From: Bacteroidota bacterium
GTDB taxonomy: Bacteria; Bacteroidota; Ignavibacteria; Ignavibacteriales; Ignavibacteriaceae
Assembly: GCA_023475265.1 (NCBI GenBank)
Contig: JAMCWE010000174.1
Coordinates: 1 to 64,000, forward strand
DNA: 64,000 nt
Direction of reading: 5' to 3'
This document shows positions 1 through 10,273 of the stretch, one piece after another. The notes under the pieces were generated by a model. That model worked only from the letters and a program-made list of their open reading frames with translations. It had not been told where the DNA came from and searched no databases. The position numbers and the translations under genes are program-made. Every line of letters begins with the position of its first letter. Within the stretch, counting starts at the first letter, position 1.

Positions 1-1535
1 TCTAAACGAATATTTAAATGATTTTCACTTTTGATATGCTCAGACATTTTATTAGACAATTCTTCCTCAGCAAAAATGTATGGAACTTCAGAAGGAATTG
101 TCTCAAGCGTAGTGTTGAAATACATTGGTAAGCTCAAAAGAGGAATTTGATAGTCGTGTTCTATTGAAGGTTCATTCCTGATGTCGCGCTCAATTAAAGG
201 AGATTGATCAGCAATATTTTTATATATTCTCAAGAGCTGCTTATTGCACTCAAGAATAATTTCAGCTCCTATCTGTTTCAACATCGGGATAAACCGGATG
301 AACTGGATCGAATCACCAAGCCCTTGTTCATCGTAGACTAGAATTTTTTTCCCCTTCACTTCAATGCCGGTAATCAATTCAGGTTTCGAATAATTTCTAG
401 GATAAAATTCTTTCCTCTTCTTTCTCCATTCATACTCTTTCCAGCCTTCTTCAAAGTTTCCAGAAATCAGCAGAGCATGAGACTTATTGTAATGTATCTC
501 AGGATATTCTTGAGCACATTTCAAAGCGATATTAAAATACTCTATAGCTTCTTCCACAAATCCAAGCCCCATTCTCATCACACCTAGATTAGTAAATGCA
601 ATCGCCTTTGAATTTTTATCGCCGGATACTTTTTCAAAATATTTTTCAGCTTCTTTTTCATTCCCCAAATTTTTATAAATGTTACCGATATTGACCAATA
701 CACTTTCATAACCCGGATCAATCTTAATGACTTCATTATAATTTTCAATAGCAGCTTCCGGCTCTCCCATATCGCGGTAGCAGCTTGCAAGATTAAAATG
801 AGTCTGGGCATCTCCGTGGTTTCCTTCCAGCGCTTTTCTAAAATAAACTTCTGCTTCTTCATATCGATGAAGTTTATACAGCGATAGCCCGATATTATTA
901 TATGCAACTGTGTAGCCGGGATTAATTTCAATTGCTTTGCTAAAGTAATCTAATGCCTCCTCAAATTTTTTCTGCTGCATAAAACAGCTTCCTAAATTGA
1001 AAAGAAATTCGGGACTCTCCGGTTCATACTTCAATGCCGCTTGATAATCTCTTTTGGCTAAATCAAATCTTTCCTGATTAAAGTACAAATTACCGCGGTT
1101 GTTATACGCCTTACTGTTATCCGGTTGAAGCAAAATTGCAAGACTAAATTTCTTTTCAGCTTCATCATAATGTTTCAAGTTGATTAGAACGACACCAAGG
1201 TTATTTATTGCATCCGCATAATTCGGCTCAAGCTCGATTGCTCTTTCATAATGCTTACGGGCTGCACCATAATTTTTCAAAGATTGGTAACAAAGTCCAA
1301 GATTATAATGCGCAAAAAGATGAGGTTCAAAAAGACCAATAGTTTTTTCAAAATATTTAATCGCTTCGGCGAGTTCGCCCAAATTCAACTTAATAATTCC
1401 AAGCAAATGGAAAGCATCAAAATCTCGTTGATTATTATCAACGATATTCAATAATATTCCTTGAGCGGAAGAAAAATTTTTCCGCTCAAAAAACTCAACA
1501 GCTTGATTGTAAGCGTCTAAAACCTGGGTTTCCAT
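1..1535 (-). CDS. TPR protein with GT9/SPINDLY-like C-terminal region (partial)
   Basis: Open frame from ATG at 1535 to the left edge with no stop, so the C-terminus is missing. The visible 511 residues begin METQVLDAYNQAVEFF. About ten tandem tetratricopeptide repeats follow, with recurrent patterns such as YNNLG, A-x3-Y-x-A-I-E and NP-G/N-Y. After the repeats comes a stretch (EEGWKEYEWR, then VYDEQGLGDSIQFIRFIPML) typical of TPR proteins fused to heptosyltransferase-like (GT9/GT41-like) domains in bacterial glycosylation loci. The GLGD-x-I-QF motif is the usual start of that domain. It lies 25 bp downstream of another TPR gene and is the last visible gene of the glycan locus. Likely role: a glycosyltransferase, or a TPR scaffold for one. 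The domain class is fairly sure; the substrate is unknown. Confidence 0.8.
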   Translation of the reverse strand, partial: METQVLDAYNQAVEFFERKNFSSAQGILLNIVDNNQRDFDAFHLLGIIKLNLGELAEAIKYFEKTIGLFEPHLFAHYNLGLCYQSLKNYGAARKHYERAIELEPNYADAINNLGVVLINLKHYDEAEKKFSLAILLQPDNSKAYNNRGNLYFNQERFDLAKRDYQAALKYEPESPEFLFNLGSCFMQQKKFEEALDYFSKAIEINPGYTVAYNNIGLSLYKLHRYEEAEVYFRKALEGNHGDAQTHFNLASCYRDMGEPEAAIENYNEVIKIDPGYESVLVNIGNIYKNLGNEKEAEKYFEKVSGDKNSKAIAFTNLGVMRMGLGFVEEAIEYFNIALKCAQEYPEIHYNKSHALLISGNFEEGWKEYEWRKKRKEFYPRNYSKPELITGIEVKGKKILVYDEQGLGDSIQFIRFIPMLKQIGAEIILECNKQLLRIYKNIADQSPLIERDIRNEPSIEHDYQIPLLSLPMYFNTTLETIPSEVPYIFAEEELSNKMSEHIKSENHLNIRL

Positions 1536-1560
1536 TTTCTCATCATCAAAAAAAATTTCT

Positions 1561-2409
1561 TTAATAAGAATTTGAAAAGTGTAAGTTATGGGCTTTACCA
1601 TTCCCGCCTGTAATTCCCATTGCCTGCTCTACATTCTGCAAGCCTGTTCTTGCGAAATTGTTTTCAGGATTATGTTTCAGAGCTATCTCGAACATGGTTT
1701 TTGCAGCGGAATTATTTTTCTCCCGGAAGTAAATCTCACCGAGAGTAGCATACGCTTGAGATGAAAACGGATTCAGCTTCAGAGCCCGTTCAGCAGCTTC
1801 TTTTGTCTTTACATCGTCATTCAGTTCAAGGTAATTGAATGCGATAAAATTTTCTATACTGGCAAGAACTTCCTCGTGCTGCTTTCTTGTCTCGAACAAT
1901 TTGGTTAAAGCTTCCTTATATTTTTTCTGTGCGAACAGTTCCGCAGCTTCATCAAGAGGATCAGATTTTTCTTTCTTCGCAGGTTGGTTATTCCCGGCAG
2001 ACAAAGAATTATCTGCCATAGACAAATTCAATTTTGAATTTACATTTGCAAGCGCCTTTTGCGCACCGGGATGTTCGGGATTATTTTTTACCGCCCACTC
2101 GAACATCGTCTTTGCATTCTCGAACAAACCTTTTGCAATGAAATACTGACCAAGTCCGAGACAAGCTTCCGAAGAAGAATTATTTTCTTTCAGCGCTCTT
2201 TCAAAATCAGATTTAGCTTGTTCAAGATTGTTTGTGCTGAAATGAATGGTTCCTCTTAGGATGAATAAATCTTCAAGATTAAATCCGTCTGGTGAATCTT
2301 CCGGATCATACAATCTTTCAGCTTCATTCAGTTTATGAATAGCGAGTTCCGTTTCTCCTTTTGTATAGAGGTCATACGCCTGCAAAAAAAGATCTTTATA
2401 GTTTTCCAT
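1561..2409 (-). CDS. TPR repeat protein
   Basis: A 282-residue protein made almost entirely of tetratricopeptide repeats, with no signal peptide or membrane segment. The N-terminal block (residues ~1-130) and the C-terminal block (~150-265) are separated by a Ser/Asn/Lys-rich linker. Repeat signatures include AKSDFERALKEN, AKTMFEWAVKNNPEHPGAQKAL and AKTMFEIALKHNPENNFA. The start ATG at 2409 follows AAAGGTAA, a plausible ribosome-binding site. It sits between the 1243-aa glycosyltransferase and another TPR protein, both also TPR-tailed. A scaffold or chaperone role for the neighbouring glycosyltransferases is inferred from this context only; no enzymatic motif is visible. Confidence 0.85.
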   Translation of the reverse strand: MENYKDLFLQAYDLYTKGETELAIHKLNEAERLYDPEDSPDGFNLEDLFILRGTIHFSTNNLEQAKSDFERALKENNSSSEACLGLGQYFIAKGLFENAKTMFEWAVKNNPEHPGAQKALANVNSKLNLSMADNSLSAGNNQPAKKEKSDPLDEAAELFAQKKYKEALTKLFETRKQHEEVLASIENFIAFNYLELNDDVKTKEAAERALKLNPFSSQAYATLGEIYFREKNNSAAKTMFEIALKHNPENNFARTGLQNVEQAMGITGGNGKAHNLHFSNSY

Positions 2410-2432
2410 GTTATTACCTTTAGGTTTTTTTA

Positions 2433-5400
2433 TTAAATATTTATTAATTCCAATTTTTTTTTAATAGCATTTATCTTTTCCGAAACGATTACATTATCTG
2501 CAGAAATCTTCAATGATTTATTGAACATATCCATAGCGTCTTGATCTTGCCCCATCTCTGAATAGACATCTCCAAGTCCTTCGTAAGCTCTGGATGACTC
2601 CGGTTGCATTTCCAGTTCCATTCTAAAATATTTTTCGGCTTTGTCGTAATTCTTTTCCATCAGGCAAATCTTAGCGGCAAGATGGTAAAGAGTCGCCGAA
2701 CTCTGATGAAATTTTTCATCTGTTTTATTTGCCGGATCGTTAAAAATATTTTCAAGATAAGAAAGCGCCAATGAATATTCTTGATCTTTGATGCATGCTT
2801 GCGCTCTTTTAATCCGTTCGGCATTCACATCAATATCAAGCGGATATTCAACGCTTTTATTCGAGCAAGGTTTGCCATGCAGCCAAATTTCTTCCGGGTC
2901 GGCGCCCCACTTCTCAATAAAAATTTTCTTATTTATATCCAGCCGCTCTTGATACTTTTTCGTTCCCTCCGCTGTAAAACTTTTAGAACCAAAATGATGA
3001 ATGAAAACATCCTGAGCAATTAAAGTTTTATATCCGGCAATTTGAGCGCGCAGACAAAAGTCGTCGTCCTCAAAATTTCCGGGTGAAAATCTTTCGTCGA
3101 GCCCGCCTATTTTGTTAATAACTTCTCTTTTAATCAATGTGCAAAGGAATGCGATCCTTGGGAATTGAAAATATTTTCCAGAATTGAGTTTAGCATTACT
3201 TTCAGCATAGCGGTGCATTTCATCAATAGTTTTATATGCGGCATTTTTATCAAGTTGAACGCCGCTTACAATATTGCTGATTGGACCAACTAATCCAACC
3301 TGGTTATTAGATTCCGCAAGTTCAACCATCCGGTTAAGCCAGTACTTTGTTACAACGATATCGTTGTTGGCAATCAGAATATATTTTCCTGATGCCGCTT
3401 TAATTCCCTGGTTTACACCTTTAGGAAAACCTAAGTTTTCTTTATTGAAAATTATTTTAATCATGTAATCGGATTTTGAAACTTCAGTTAAATACTTAAC
3501 TGTTTCCTTACCGCTTGCGTTATCAATAATAATAAGTTCAAAAGGCACATCGGTATTTTGAATTACTGAATCTATAAAGCTCTTTGTGTATTCAACCTGG
3601 TTATACGACAAAGCGATGATCGAAACTAAAGGTATTGATGTCTTGCTGTCTTTCTGCCAAATTGAATTAAACTCTGTGATTATCTCGTCCCGGTTAGGAA
3701 TTTTTTTTATTTCGCTTTCATATTTTTTATAAATATAATTTCTTGTTTTACCAAAAGCTTCCTGCTTAGAGGAAGTCATCGTTGTTCCGTCATCAAACCA
3801 GTTAACCTGAACTGTGTTTTCTTTTATATGCTTAAAACTTGAAATTGAAGAAAGCCTTAGCCAGAACTCCCAATCTTCAAGCACCGGAAGATTTTCATCA
3901 AATAATCCGATTTTTTCTATCAATGATTTTTCAAAGACAAAGCAATTTACCGGAGCTATGTTTCCGATCAGAAGTTTGTTTCGCTTGTAATCAATTGAAT
4001 AAGGAACTGTTTTATTAATTACTTTTTGTTTGGATTTATCGTATGTAAATCTCACGGCATCTGTATATATAACTGTCGTTTTCCCGGAAAGGTGTTTCAA
4101 AGCGGTTTTCAAATGAGCCGGGTAAAAAATATCATCGTCGTCCAGCAAAGCAATAAATTTCCCTTTTGCAGCTTTAAGTCCGGTGTTTCTTGCAGCTGCC
4201 AGTCCTTTGTTTTCTTGATGCTCAATATACTTGATTCTAGGATCATTAAATTCCAGAACAGTACCGGATACATCTTTACCGGCATCATTAATTACGATTA
4301 TCTCGAATAAACATGAATCCTGTTCCAATATGCTTTGAATGGCTTTTCTTAAGAGGTCCGGTCTGTTATAAGTCGGCAGCAATACTGAGACAACCGGATT
4401 ATCCGCAATGATTTTTTTTGTATTTTCAATCACTTCGTCTGCATATAATGAACAGTGATTAAGCACCATCTGAGCTATAAGATGTTCATTATATTTTAAA
4501 GCGTTTGTAATCATGCTTTGATTTTTAAGCCGGTAGTTTAATAAAGGTAAGGCTAGATGTTTCGCTTTAAATCCGTTGGCAAGGCTTGAAAGCCAGAAGT
4601 CCCAGTCTTCAAATCCCCAGATCATATTTGAATTATAGCCTGAGTTTTTCGACCAAACTTCTTTTTTATATAAAGAGCAATAAGGAAGACCGTTATCACT
4701 TCTTAACGGATTGAGGAACTCATTCTCTGCTATGCAAGTAACATATTTTTGCTGTGTCCCGAACGTTTCGTAATCAGAATAAAATATATCGTATTCTTTG
4801 TTCTCTTTAACGACAGCCGCAAAAGTTTCGAGCGCATTATGTTTTAAAGTATCGTCAGCATCCAGCGGTAGAATATACTCTCCGGCTGCAGCTTCAATGC
4901 CGGTGTTTCTTGCCCCGGCAAGCCCGCCATTCGTTTTCTCTATCAATCTAATTTTAAAGTCTGAATATTGACTAATTAACTTTTGCGCCACTTCGGTTGT
5001 ATTATCAGGGCTTCCGTCGTTTACGATAATACATTCCCAGTCTTCGTAAGTCTGCTTTACTACGCTCTCAATAGCTTCACTCAAAAGATGCGCCTGGTTG
5101 TAGCATGGAATAACCACTGAGATAAGCAGACTGTTTTTGGTTTCTTTAGTTTTAGAATTAACGGGCTGTGCTTTTGGGGCATAAGTCTTACTTGAAACTG
5201 CATGATTAACAAAACTGAAAATTTCATTGTAACGATGATGCCAGGTATGTTCCGCAATAGTCCGTTTAAAGGCATTTTGCGCTATACTTTCTCTTTTAGC
5301 AGGATGGGACAAATAATATTTTGTCTTTGCAATAAGATCTTTTACTGAATCAAATATTACAATCTCTTTACCGTTCTCATAGTATTCTTCAAGGTTTTCG

Positions 5401-6164
5401 GCATTGCTGGTTAACAAGAAACTCTTAGTCCCGGGAATTTCAAAGTTGCGCCCTTTTATTTGCTGTCCTATCATTGTCGAAGAATTGGAAAGATTTAGAT
5501 TAATTTTACTTCTGGAAAAAACACGAACCATCTGGTGAAAAGGAATACGCGGATATTTTTCCCAATTGAATCCGAATATCTTGATATCGATACCGGCTTT
5601 GATAATCTTTTCAATCAATTCTTTGCGGTCGCCGTGCGGCTGTCCGATAAAGCTGATATCAATATCTTTTTCCACATTATAAGGAACATATAATTCATGA
5701 TTGCATGCCCACTGTGTTTTTATTACTCTTTCCGAAATTCCTAGTTTCTTATATTTCGGCAGAGCACTGTTTGCAGTTGTACAGATGAAATCAAAATTAG
5801 GTGCAACTACGGAACTGTATTTTTCAAACCTCCAATGGTCGTCGCAAAACCAGTGTATCGTCTTTACTCCCAGCTCCGAGATTCTTTTAAATACTTCGTG
5901 CCGGGGATCTCTGTTGAAATCGAAAAGCACTGCAAACAGGTAACCGGGTTTCTCTTTTTTCACAAGTTCGTACAATTCTTCGGTCATTAAATCAATTCCG
6001 AGCTTCTCGCCTCTTTCCATAAAATCATAATGAATAAAGTCCCGGTCATTAGCCTTACAGTAGCTCTTAAGCGGATGAAAAAAATTCCGGTGCTCGAAAG
6101 ACAAACCTCTCGATTTGTTACCGTAATCGTATTTCATTCCGATGTAGAGAAGTTTTTCTTTCAT
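2433..6164 (-). CDS. multidomain glycosyltransferase: CgeB/DUF3880-like + three GT2 + TPR
   Basis: A 1243-residue fusion. Residues ~1-320 resemble CgeB/DUF3880 proteins with a C-terminal Glyco_trans_1_2 part (RNFEIPGTKSFLLT, then EEYYENGKEIVIF). Three GT2 (GT-A fold) domains follow. The first is at ~346-570 (VVIPCYNQ, acidic motif LDADD near 434-438), the second at ~591-800 (VLLPTYNR, LDDDD at 674-678), the third at ~845-1085 (IIALSYNQ, with NND at 933-935 in place of DXD, as in GT2 rhamnosyltransferase-like enzymes). Residues ~1115-1240 are TPRs. The start overlaps the upstream stop as ATGA (6161-6164), so translation is probably coupled. Probable role: several sugar transfers in one chain during assembly of a surface glycan or glycoprotein. 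Individual sugars cannot be read from the sequence. Confidence 0.88.
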   Translation of the reverse strand: MKEKLLYIGMKYDYGNKSRGLSFEHRNFFHPLKSYCKANDRDFIHYDFMERGEKLGIDLMTEELYELVKKEKPGYLFAVLFDFNRDPRHEVFKRISELGVKTIHWFCDDHWRFEKYSSVVAPNFDFICTTANSALPKYKKLGISERVIKTQWACNHELYVPYNVEKDIDISFIGQPHGDRKELIEKIIKAGIDIKIFGFNWEKYPRIPFHQMVRVFSRSKINLNLSNSSTMIGQQIKGRNFEIPGTKSFLLTSNAENLEEYYENGKEIVIFDSVKDLIAKTKYYLSHPAKRESIAQNAFKRTIAEHTWHHRYNEIFSFVNHAVSSKTYAPKAQPVNSKTKETKNSLLISVVIPCYNQAHLLSEAIESVVKQTYEDWECIIVNDGSPDNTTEVAQKLISQYSDFKIRLIEKTNGGLAGARNTGIEAAAGEYILPLDADDTLKHNALETFAAVVKENKEYDIFYSDYETFGTQQKYVTCIAENEFLNPLRSDNGLPYCSLYKKEVWSKNSGYNSNMIWGFEDWDFWLSSLANGFKAKHLALPLLNYRLKNQSMITNALKYNEHLIAQMVLNHCSLYADEVIENTKKIIADNPVVSVLLPTYNRPDLLRKAIQSILEQDSCLFEIIVINDAGKDVSGTVLEFNDPRIKYIEHQENKGLAAARNTGLKAAKGKFIALLDDDDIFYPAHLKTALKHLSGKTTVIYTDAVRFTYDKSKQKVINKTVPYSIDYKRNKLLIGNIAPVNCFVFEKSLIEKIGLFDENLPVLEDWEFWLRLSSISSFKHIKENTVQVNWFDDGTTMTSSKQEAFGKTRNYIYKKYESEIKKIPNRDEIITEFNSIWQKDSKTSIPLVSIIALSYNQVEYTKSFIDSVIQNTDVPFELIIIDNASGKETVKYLTEVSKSDYMIKIIFNKENLGFPKGVNQGIKAASGKYILIANNDIVVTKYWLNRMVELAESNNQVGLVGPISNIVSGVQLDKNAAYKTIDEMHRYAESNAKLNSGKYFQFPRIAFLCTLIKREVINKIGGLDERFSPGNFEDDDFCLRAQIAGYKTLIAQDVFIHHFGSKSFTAEGTKKYQERLDINKKIFIEKWGADPEEIWLHGKPCSNKSVEYPLDIDVNAERIKRAQACIKDQEYSLALSYLENIFNDPANKTDEKFHQSSATLYHLAAKICLMEKNYDKAEKYFRMELEMQPESSRAYEGLGDVYSEMGQDQDAMDMFNKSLKISADNVIVSEKINAIKKKLELINI

Positions 6165-9100
6165 AATTCAGCCGGAATTAAGTTAAGTAGATTATTCGCT
6201 TCAATGTTTTCAAAATCCAACTCCAGCGCGTCTTCAAGATATTTTTTCGCTTCTTCCATTTCATTATTATTTATAAGCAGCCTTGCCGCCTGGAGATAAG
6301 AATAAATATCCCTGTAATTATTTTGGAGTTGGCTCTGGATTCCGTTAATTCTCGATCTCACTCCATTCACAAATTTTTTATGGTACAGCCTTAAATACAG
6401 CTCTTCATATTTATCGACGACCGATTCCCAGGTAAATTTTTCTTTCCATTCGGCATAACCTTCGGCAGCTAATTTCTTTCTGAGCGTCTCGTTGTCCAGA
6501 AGCTTATTTATTGTAACTGAAATTCCATTTTCTTCACAGATGATTCCGCCTTTTAACTTCCGTACATTACCGCAGCTGGTTGAAATAAACGGAGTCTTAG
6601 ATGCTTTGGCTTCAAGTATAACCAGCGGGAAAGCTTCTATGCGCGATCCGAACAGGAATAAATCGGCTTGATGGTAAGCAGCAACTGTGTCTTCACGGCT
6701 TATCTTCTGCAAAAAAATGATATCAAGATTTTCTGCCGCCTTTTTTAGATAACTTAATTCCTCGCCGTCTTTGCCGATGAAAACAACCGATATATCGCTT
6801 CTCTGTAATTCTTTAACCGCGTTAATGATTCTTTCGTGACCTTTGCTCTTATAATAATTCGCAACGCACAGAGCCATAAATCTTTTTTTAATTCCGTACT
6901 TTTGGCGGAAATTAATTCCCGGTCGCTTTTCAAATTCTTCTTCGCCTACGCCGTTGGGAATTATTACGCTGTTTGAAAATCCGTGGTTCATCGCAAACTC
7001 GTAATCCTGGTAACCTGACGAATGGTAAACCGCCGCATCGTACAACGGAATTATCTTCGGGATGAATTCATTATAGTATTGCGAGAACTGAGTCCATCTT
7101 ATCGTTCTGCTGTCTTGAAGCGCCGAATATCCGCACGGAGCTATAATATTAATCCGGCTTTTAATTAATCTATCCAATACTGTAAATACTATATCAGTAC
7201 CCCACTGCTGGGCCGCATAGTTCATCATAATATCGGCTGGACTTGAAGTTAAAAATTCCTGGTACTTTGCTAATCCGCTTCCCGAAATCCCGTTGCCGAT
7301 AGAACCGCTAAGATCGAATTCTTTAACGGTCACTCCATTTAACTTATTGAAGTTTCTTCCACTAATTTTTGAAGTAGCAACCGTTACAGAATGACCGCGC
7401 TTTACAAGCCTCTCGGATAATTCCTGCACTACTAGCTCGGCTCCTCCTACATGAGGGTGGTAATATTCCACTGTGTGAAGAATATCGAGATGTTTATCAG
7501 AATGCTTGAAAGTTTTTTTCGGAATTTGACCCGGCTTCTTTGCCATTATGTTTAAGCTGATGTACTCGTTAAAAGGTTCTTTAGCCATCGAAGCATCGAA
7601 CGGAATGCCGAGCCAATGCGGGCTATGCGGGTATTCTTTTACATCGATGAAACCAACCTCTTCAAGCATTGTCTTTAAATAAGTAAAATTGAATCCGGTT
7701 TTATGATAATCGTAAATGTCCGTCTGCCCGCCGTACAGAAGACCTATCCATGGAGTGTTACCGGGCTTTAGAAAATGTTTTTTATTTCTATTGTAAATGC
7801 TAACTATCCGGTCAATGTCAGGAACAGATATCCTCAACTCGGCGTTGTAATCTAAAACTTCGAACCACCTGGAAAGTATTGATTTGATCTCATCATTTGG
7901 AAAATGTTCCAGTACGTGGCATGCATAAATTAGCCCCACAGAATTTTTATCGAAGTTTCTTAGTTCTTTTATGTCGTCAACAATATCAACTTCGTTCAGA
8001 TAAGGATCGATATCGACGTTAATAAAATTTTCCAGCTTCACGTCGCCGCATCCGAGATGAAGCTTATATTTAGCGTCTGATTTTTTATTTATTGACCAAT
8101 TATAATAACTGGAAATCTTGCTCGCGAGTATTTTTTGAATCTGCGCTCTTTTGCTGCCGATGCTGTTGGAATGTAATCTTATTTTATGCAGAACTTCCTT
8201 CAGGTTAATAATTTTAAAGCCTGCGATTAATGCCCTGGCAAAAAAGTCGTAGTCATCTACGCTTTTAAATTCCTCTCTGTAATTCCCGATTTTGTCGAAT
8301 ACTTTTTTCCTAATTAACGCTGCACTGTTGATAACCGAATTTTTTCTGCCGAAAGTATTTTTAATAGCCGGGTAATCATACTCAATTGAAGGCTGCCCCA
8401 ATTGCTTTCCTTGATCGTTGAAATATTCCGCTGCACAGCCTGCAATGTCCACATCCGGTTCCGATTCAAGATATGTGACAAGCTTCTCAAGCTTCTGCGG
8501 CATAGATATATCGTCGCTGTCGTGATTCATTAAATATTTGGATGTACTACTGATTTTTGTTAATGCAAAATTCCTTGCAAATACTTCCCCCCGGTGCTCA
8601 ACAGAAAATACTTTAATCCTTTCGTCTCTTTTTGCATAGCCGGTAGCAATGTCCAAAGTTCGGTCTGTCGAACCGTCATCAACAATAATTATTTCAAAAC
8701 CTGAAAAAGTCTGCGACAATAATGAGTCCAGTGTTTCTGATAAATATTTTTCGCCGTTATATACCGGCATAAAGATCGAGACCAGAGGTATAATTTCTTT
8801 CCGGTAACTTTCGCTTGAATCTAAATGACTTATTACACTAAGTTTGCCTTCAAATTCAGCGCACCATATTTTCCAGAGCCTTTCTTCAGTCTCCGAATTA
8901 TTCACCATGCTGTCGCGGAGAATCTGCTTGCCGCTTTCTACAATTTCATTGAACTTAATACCAATTTTCTTTTGTGCAGTAATAACAATATTTCTAGTAA
9001 GCTCATATTCCGTGTGTTCGATGTTTGTTATTTCATATCCTAGCCTGGTTAAAATATACTTGTACTTTTCTTCATACCATCCGTCATAGTGGTATGCCCA

Positions 9101-10273
9101 CTTTGCTTCATGGGAACCGAAAACATGCCGCAGCACAGCTTGCTTCTGCTGGTAAGAAAGAGCCTTGTCTATCAGTAGTGAAATGCATCCCTCGAGATCA
9201 GGTGTTTCGATTATTAATTTTCCGGCAGCTTTTAACCACTTGTTCCATTTGCAAAGAAGAGCCAGAGCGGCTGGTCTGTCGAAGTGTTCGAATACATGAT
9301 GAAGTCTGATCTCATCTATTGAATTCTCCTGATAATCAAGCTTCGTTATATCAGCATATAAATCAACTTTTGTATTCCGCTGTACTGAATGCTCTGATGG
9401 AGGATAATCGATATTTATATATCCTTCCAGATATCTTTCACCGCATCCCAGATGCAGTTTAAATTTATTTTTTTCCTTTAACGCAAGATTGGAAGCTTCA
9501 ATTTTTTCTGACATTAATTTTAGCTCGTTTTCGTAATGATTAAAAAAAACATCAAGCATAATTCTGCGCGGGTTCGGTGTTGCTGTATTAAAATATGGCT
9601 GCCACTTCTTTTTATAATATGAAATATCCTTTTCTGCTTCGGTTAGATTTTCTTTTTTGTTTACATCGAGATCATTTTTATGAATTATTTTTGAATACGG
9701 CAGTGGTAAAATTTTATAGCCTTCTTTTAATAACTTCAGGCAAAGATCGCCATCTGCACAATAAAATTTATAGTCCTCGTCAAGGCCGTTTACTTTATGG
9801 AAAAGATCGATACGGATAAGCCCATAATTAATAAACACATTATTACCGTGTGTAAGATCGACACCATAATCTTTCCACTCACCTTCTGCTATTACATTTT
9901 TATAAAAAAAAGCGCCGCCACCAACACTTTCATTGGAGCTATTTAAAAATTCGATTGCATTATCAAGTGAGTTCTTGTCAAAAATAATATCATCGCTTGC
10001 ATACATTCCCCATCTGCCTGATGCATGCTTAAATCCGAAATTATATAACCGGGACCAAGAATGTCTACCTTCTCCAAATTGTTCCCTTTCACTAAATATT
10101 TTATTTACATTAAATTCTTTTAGAATTTCGGTCGTATTATCGGTCGAGTTCCCGTCAATTACGATTATTTCATAACTTATCCGTTCCGCAGCCTTTTGCA
10201 GACTACTAAGCATCTCGCCGAGCAGTTTACCCCGATTCTTCGTTGCCAGTATTATGCTGAGATCAAAACTCAT
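6161..10273 (-). CDS. multidomain glycosyltransferase/methyltransferase: GT2-MT-GT2-MT-GT4-TPR
   Basis: A 1370-residue fusion with five catalytic-looking modules. GT2 spans ~1-230 (IILATKNRG, DD at 94-95). A class I SAM methyltransferase spans ~270-435 (KLHLGCGERYLEGYINID). A second GT2 spans ~496-720 (FMPVYNGEKYL, HDSDD at 584-588). A second methyltransferase of the same subtype spans ~735-912 (KLHLGCGDVKLENFINVD). A GT4/GT-B glycosyltransferase spans ~929-1300 (YYHPHVGGAE near the N-terminus, EAFPLVILEAKA as the E-x7-E region). A short TPR tail occupies ~1320-1370. The two methyltransferases share the opening LHLGCG and are probably internal duplicates. The ATG at 10273 overlaps the upstream gene by 11 bp and is preceded by AGGAAAG. 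Likely role: sequential transfer and O-methylation of glycan sugars. Confidence 0.88.
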   Translation of the reverse strand: MSFDLSIILATKNRGKLLGEMLSSLQKAAERISYEIIVIDGNSTDNTTEILKEFNVNKIFSEREQFGEGRHSWSRLYNFGFKHASGRWGMYASDDIIFDKNSLDNAIEFLNSSNESVGGGAFFYKNVIAEGEWKDYGVDLTHGNNVFINYGLIRIDLFHKVNGLDEDYKFYCADGDLCLKLLKEGYKILPLPYSKIIHKNDLDVNKKENLTEAEKDISYYKKKWQPYFNTATPNPRRIMLDVFFNHYENELKLMSEKIEASNLALKEKNKFKLHLGCGERYLEGYINIDYPPSEHSVQRNTKVDLYADITKLDYQENSIDEIRLHHVFEHFDRPAALALLCKWNKWLKAAGKLIIETPDLEGCISLLIDKALSYQQKQAVLRHVFGSHEAKWAYHYDGWYEEKYKYILTRLGYEITNIEHTEYELTRNIVITAQKKIGIKFNEIVESGKQILRDSMVNNSETEERLWKIWCAEFEGKLSVISHLDSSESYRKEIIPLVSIFMPVYNGEKYLSETLDSLLSQTFSGFEIIIVDDGSTDRTLDIATGYAKRDERIKVFSVEHRGEVFARNFALTKISSTSKYLMNHDSDDISMPQKLEKLVTYLESEPDVDIAGCAAEYFNDQGKQLGQPSIEYDYPAIKNTFGRKNSVINSAALIRKKVFDKIGNYREEFKSVDDYDFFARALIAGFKIINLKEVLHKIRLHSNSIGSKRAQIQKILASKISSYYNWSINKKSDAKYKLHLGCGDVKLENFINVDIDPYLNEVDIVDDIKELRNFDKNSVGLIYACHVLEHFPNDEIKSILSRWFEVLDYNAELRISVPDIDRIVSIYNRNKKHFLKPGNTPWIGLLYGGQTDIYDYHKTGFNFTYLKTMLEEVGFIDVKEYPHSPHWLGIPFDASMAKEPFNEYISLNIMAKKPGQIPKKTFKHSDKHLDILHTVEYYHPHVGGAELVVQELSERLVKRGHSVTVATSKISGRNFNKLNGVTVKEFDLSGSIGNGISGSGLAKYQEFLTSSPADIMMNYAAQQWGTDIVFTVLDRLIKSRINIIAPCGYSALQDSRTIRWTQFSQYYNEFIPKIIPLYDAAVYHSSGYQDYEFAMNHGFSNSVIIPNGVGEEEFEKRPGINFRQKYGIKKRFMALCVANYYKSKGHERIINAVKELQRSDISVVFIGKDGEELSYLKKAAENLDIIFLQKISREDTVAAYHQADLFLFGSRIEAFPLVILEAKASKTPFISTSCGNVRKLKGGIICEENGISVTINKLLDNETLRKKLAAEGYAEWKEKFTWESVVDKYEELYLRLYHKKFVNGVRSRINGIQSQLQNNYRDIYSYLQAARLLINNNEMEEAKKYLEDALELDFENIEANNLLNLIPAEL

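Noticed and set aside
584-931. 115-codon minus-strand frame
   Set aside because: Lies out of frame inside the TPR gene that runs from 1535 to the left edge. The TPR frame has clear repeats.
1835-2259. Antisense frames within the 282-aa TPR gene
   Set aside because: Shadows of the TPR coding sequence with no own ribosome-binding site or family feature.
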